From positions 1 through 27,003 of the forward strand of contig JAEZCN010000089.1 in the NCBI GenBank assembly GCA_023433515.1: a DNA stretch of 27,003 nucleotides, given 5' to 3'. The position numbers and the translations under genes were made by a program. Source of the DNA: Pseudomonadota bacterium. GTDB lineage: Bacteria; Pseudomonadota; Gammaproteobacteria; Steroidobacterales; Steroidobacteraceae. This document shows, in pieces, positions 24,497-27,003 of this stretch (position 1 is its first letter; each line of letters starts with the position of its first letter). The notes beneath the pieces are model-generated. The model was not told the DNA's origin and ran no database searches. It saw only the letters and a list, made by a program, of their open reading frames with translations.

Positions 24497-24912
24497 CAGC
24501 TCCCGGTGTTGGGCATCGACACCCACGGCTCGCGCGGCGGCAGCGAGCCGTCCTTCTGCAGTAGTTCGATCGAGATGCCGTCGGGCGAGCGCACGAACGC
24601 CATGCGGCCGTCGCGCGGCGGCCGGTTGATCGTCACGCCGTGTTTCTGCAGGCGTTCACAGGCCGCGTAGATGTCGTCGACCGCGTAGGCCAGATGCCCG
24701 AAGTTGCGGCCGCCCGTGTACGTCTCGGGCTCCCAGTTGTGCGTGAGCTCGACCTGGGCGCTGCTGTCGCCGGGCGCCGCCAAGAAGATGAGCGTGAACT
24801 TGCCCTGCGGAAAGTCCTTGCGCGAGAGCACTTCGAGGCCGAGCGCGTCGCAATAGAACTTCAGCGACGCATCGACGTCGGTGACGCGCACCATGGTGTG
24901 CAGATATTTCAT
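24493..24912 (-). CDS. gloA: Lactoylglutathione lyase (glyoxalase I), VOC superfamily
   Basis: A 139-residue metalloenzyme that isomerises the methylglyoxal-glutathione hemithioacetal to S-lactoylglutathione. The four metal ligands of the GloA type are all present: H5 (YLHTMVRV), E55 (QVELTHNW), H73 (FGHLAYAVDD) and E116 (GISIELLQ). Its length is that of the short, nickel-type bacterial enzyme (E. coli GloA, 135 residues). The C-terminal tail after residue 120 is slightly extended. It begins 28 bases after the acetolactate synthase stop and overlaps azlC by four bases, so it is embedded in a branched-chain amino acid operon. Confidence 0.92.
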   Translation of the reverse strand: MKYLHTMVRVTDVDASLKFYCDALGLEVLSRKDFPQGKFTLIFLAAPGDSSAQVELTHNWEPETYTGGRNFGHLAYAVDDIYAACERLQKHGVTINRPPRDGRMAFVRSPDGISIELLQKDGSLPPREPWVSMPNTGSW

Positions 24913-24940
24913 GGCGGTGGCGCGCTCGAACGAAGGGTAG

Positions 24941-26830
24941 CTAGAACATCTCCGACGCGCCGGGAGGCTTCACGTCCACCTTCTTGCGCGACGGGATCCA
25001 GTCGCCGGTGATCATCGCTTCGTACGGCTGGCCCGGGCCGACCATCGGGTACACGCCCGCATCCGGATCGATCATCACCTCGAGGAACGCCGCACCCTCG
25101 AACGCGAGGAATTGCTCTATCACGGCCGGCACGTCCGCCTTCTTGTCGAGGCGCACGGCGTACTTGAACCCATCGGCCTGCGCGGCCTTGATGAAGTCCT
25201 TGGTGTGCAGCGTCTTCTCGGATCCCGACAGGCGGCCCTTGAAGAACAGCTTCTGCCACTGCTTCACCATGCCGTCGCCGTTGTTGTTGAGCACGACGAT
25301 CTTGACCGGCAGGTTGTAGGTGGTCGCGGTTTCCATCTCGCCGATGTTCATGCGCACCGACGCGTCGCCGTCGATGTCGATCACGAGTTTGTCCGGGTTC
25401 GCAAACTGCGCGCCGAGCGCGGCCGGCAGGCCGAACCCCATCGTGCCCATCGAGCCCGACGTCAGGAAGAGACGCGGATTGCGGAAGTCGAAGTACTGGG
25501 CCGCCCACATCTGGTGCTGACCAACGCCGGTCGAGATGATCGCCTCGCCCTTCGTGATGCGGTTGATCTCCTCGATCACGTAGTAGGGCTGGATCAATCC
25601 GCTCTCGCGGTCGTAGTTCATCGCGAACTTCTTGCGAAGATCGTCGAGGTACGCGAGCCACTTCGAGCGGTCGCGCTTGAAGCCGGCGCGTTTGCCGTGC
25701 GCGGCGAGCGTGCTCAGCGCCTCCGGCAGCATGCCCACGTGGCTCCACTGCACGCGCTTGACCTTGTTGATCTCCGCGCGGTCGATGTCGAAGTGCGCGA
25801 TGTACTTCGCGTTCGGCGCGAACTTCGCGGGCATGCCCGCGACGCGATCGTCGAAACGCGCGCCGATGGCGATCAGGAAATCGCAATCGTCGACTGCGTA
25901 GTTGGCGAACGCCGCGCCGTGCATGCCGAGCATGCGCATCGACAGCGGGCTCGTGGTGTCCACCGCGCCGATGCCCATGAGCGTCGTGACCACGGGGATG
26001 TCGAACGCCTCGGCGAACTCGCGCAGTTCCTGCGCGGCCTCGCCGGCGATGACGCCGCCGCCCGCGTAGATGAGCGGACGCTGCGATTCGCCCAGCATCT
26101 CGAAGAAGTGGTTGGCTTCCGTGCCGTCGATGATGTCGGTAGATAGAGTCTCGAGGCGCTTGCGGTAGCCGGGCATCGGCAGGGTGCCCGAGCCCTGGAA
26201 CTCACCCGCCCAGTTCTGCACGTCCTTGGGGATGTCGATGACGACCGGACCTGGACGGCCCGTGCGCGCGATCTCGAACGCGGTGCGCACGGTCGCCTCG
26301 AGCTTCGCCGGGTCGGTGACGAGGAAGATGTGTTTCGCGACCGAGCCCATGATCGAAGGCACGGGCGCTTCCTGGAAGGCGTCGGTGCCGATCGCGCCGG
26401 TAGGCACCTGGCCGCAGATGACCACGATCGGGACCGAATCCGCCATGCAATCGCGGATCGGCGTGACGGTGTTGGTCGCGCCGGGCCCCGAGGTCACGAT
26501 GCACACTCCCACGCGGCCGCTCGAGCGCGAGTAACCCGCGGCCATGAACCCCGCGCCCTGCTCGTTTGCGGGCACGATGAGCGGAATCGGCGATTCGCCC
26601 TTGGCCTTGCGCGCCTCGTTGTAGAGGAACACAGCGTCGTAGGTGGGCAGGATCGCGCCGCCCGAGTAGCCGAAAATCGTCGATACACCCTCGTCCGCCA
26701 ATACCTGCACGACCATCTCGGCGCCGGTCATCTTCTGACCCGCGAGCGGATGACGAATGGGAGGCGCGGACTTGGGCTTCGCCGCGCTCAAGTCCCGGAT
26801 ATTGGTCGGTTTTGTGGGGTGTTCTGCCAT
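24941..26830 (-). CDS. ilvB: Acetolactate synthase, large (catalytic) subunit
   Basis: A 629-residue thiamine-diphosphate enzyme that condenses pyruvate (or pyruvate plus 2-oxobutanoate) in valine, leucine and isoleucine synthesis. The order is an approximately 33-residue N-terminal extension, the pyrimidine-binding domain from about 35 (GYSGGAILPTYDA; activating Glu E90 in ANEQGAGFMAAGYSR), the central FAD-type domain, and the TDP-binding domain with VIDIDGDASVRMNIGE and NNNGDGMVKQW near residues 490-535. The residue before E90 is Asn where many family members have His. GPGATNTVTPIRDCMADS is typical of the biosynthetic enzyme. It is first in the probable ilvB-gloA-azlC-azlD operon and head-to-head with the small-subunit gene. 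Confidence 0.95.
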   Translation of the reverse strand: MAEHPTKPTNIRDLSAAKPKSAPPIRHPLAGQKMTGAEMVVQVLADEGVSTIFGYSGGAILPTYDAVFLYNEARKAKGESPIPLIVPANEQGAGFMAAGYSRSSGRVGVCIVTSGPGATNTVTPIRDCMADSVPIVVICGQVPTGAIGTDAFQEAPVPSIMGSVAKHIFLVTDPAKLEATVRTAFEIARTGRPGPVVIDIPKDVQNWAGEFQGSGTLPMPGYRKRLETLSTDIIDGTEANHFFEMLGESQRPLIYAGGGVIAGEAAQELREFAEAFDIPVVTTLMGIGAVDTTSPLSMRMLGMHGAAFANYAVDDCDFLIAIGARFDDRVAGMPAKFAPNAKYIAHFDIDRAEINKVKRVQWSHVGMLPEALSTLAAHGKRAGFKRDRSKWLAYLDDLRKKFAMNYDRESGLIQPYYVIEEINRITKGEAIISTGVGQHQMWAAQYFDFRNPRLFLTSGSMGTMGFGLPAALGAQFANPDKLVIDIDGDASVRMNIGEMETATTYNLPVKIVVLNNNGDGMVKQWQKLFFKGRLSGSEKTLHTKDFIKAAQADGFKYAVRLDKKADVPAVIEQFLAFEGAAFLEVMIDPDAGVYPMVGPGQPYEAMITGDWIPSRKKVDVKPPGASEMF

Positions 26831-26864
26831 AGAAGCCCGGAGCCTAGCAGTTTGGCGGCCCGCA

Positions 26865-26894
26865 TTGAATGGATCGGCGGCAAACCGCTATTCT
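26865..26894 (+). promoter_or_regulatory. Candidate sigma-70 promoter for the small-subunit gene
   Basis: TTGAAT (26865-26870) and TATTCT (26889-26894) are separated by 18 bases, each matching four of six consensus positions. Transcription would begin near 26901, immediately before the first ATG (26902), which would make that start leaderless or favour the second ATG at 26932. The 71-bp divergent region is too short for a leader-peptide attenuator, and none is seen. Confidence 0.3.
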
Positions 26895-26901
26895 GGCCGA
26901 C

Positions 26902-27003
26902 ATGTCCGCACCCCAGAAAGCCATCCAGAGCATGCGTCATATCATCGCCATCCACCTCCAGAACGAGGCCGGGGCGCTCACCCGCGTCACGGGCCTGTTC
27001 TCG
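26902..27003 (+). CDS. ilvN: Acetolactate synthase small (regulatory) subunit, 5' part only
   Basis: The last 102 bases encode 34 residues that run off the window. MRHIIAIHLQNEAGALTRVTGLFS is the recognisable opening of the IlvN/IlvH regulatory subunit, whose N-terminal ACT domain binds valine and stimulates the large subunit. Two starts are possible: the ATG at 26902 (adds MSAPQKAIQS) or the ATG at 26932, where the family sequence begins. Neither has a strong ribosome site. It is divergent from the large subunit (71-bp gap), whereas the two usually lie in tandem in one operon. IlvN versus IlvH cannot be decided from this fragment. Confidence 0.85.
   Translation, partial: MSAPQKAIQSMRHIIAIHLQNEAGALTRVTGLFS

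Noticed and set aside
1..27003. tRNA genes, CRISPR arrays, insertion sequences, riboswitches
   Set aside because: Gaps are short, and none showed cloverleaf-like, regularly repeated or transposase-like sequence on reading.

Overview
The window is a GC-rich stretch of a Gram-negative chromosome. TonB-dependent import, lipid A phosphoethanolamine transfer, lipoproteins, a Tat signal, FecIR-type signalling and a PA0069-type radical SAM gene all point to a proteobacterium, most likely a gammaproteobacterium (perhaps Steroidobacterales/Nevskiales-like; the lineage is inference). It is densely coded: no gene-free stretch reaches 300 bases (the longest is 9461-9692), and I saw no tRNA, rRNA, CRISPR array, insertion sequence or phage gene.

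Layout. 1-583: 5' part of an unknown lipoprotein (minus). 698-2803: a PA0069/Rv2578c-type radical SAM protein split by a full-length intein with a LAGLIDADG endonuclease, placed exactly at the third iron-sulfur cysteine. 2931-4166: MFS exporter (minus), divergent from a DUF885 lipoprotein (4257-6059). 6080-9460 (minus): PGPGW-type small membrane protein, threonine deaminase ilvA and a coiled-coil/FHA protein. 9693-11145: alpha/beta hydrolase convergent with a GNAT acetyltransferase. 11290-14465: an exported S9 peptidase followed by a Tat-exported NAD-dependent epimerase, a two-gene operon.

14530-22253 (minus) is the most interesting block. Six tightly packed genes run sigma factor, FecR, TonB-dependent receptor, BamA/TamA-like outer-membrane protein, EptA/MCR-like phosphoethanolamine transferase, cupin. 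A PAP2 phosphatase (22363-23106) diverges from it, and the shared 109-bp intergenic region carries mirrored CGGGRT-N15-GTCTAA elements that look like two promoters of one type. I infer a cell-surface-signalling regulon that couples sensing of an imported ligand to outer-membrane remodelling and lipid A phosphate chemistry. I do not know this combination as a described system.

23101-27003: a 70-residue membrane protein, then a probable ilvB-gloA-azlC-azlD operon (acetolactate synthase large subunit, glyoxalase I, branched-chain amino acid exporter). The acetolactate synthase small subunit starts head-to-head with the large subunit at 26902 and runs off the window, an unusual arrangement.

Across 3.4-13 kb the 8-mer TTGTTAGG recurs on both strands inside unrelated genes, giving rare TTA leucine codons in Leu-Leu-Gly contexts.
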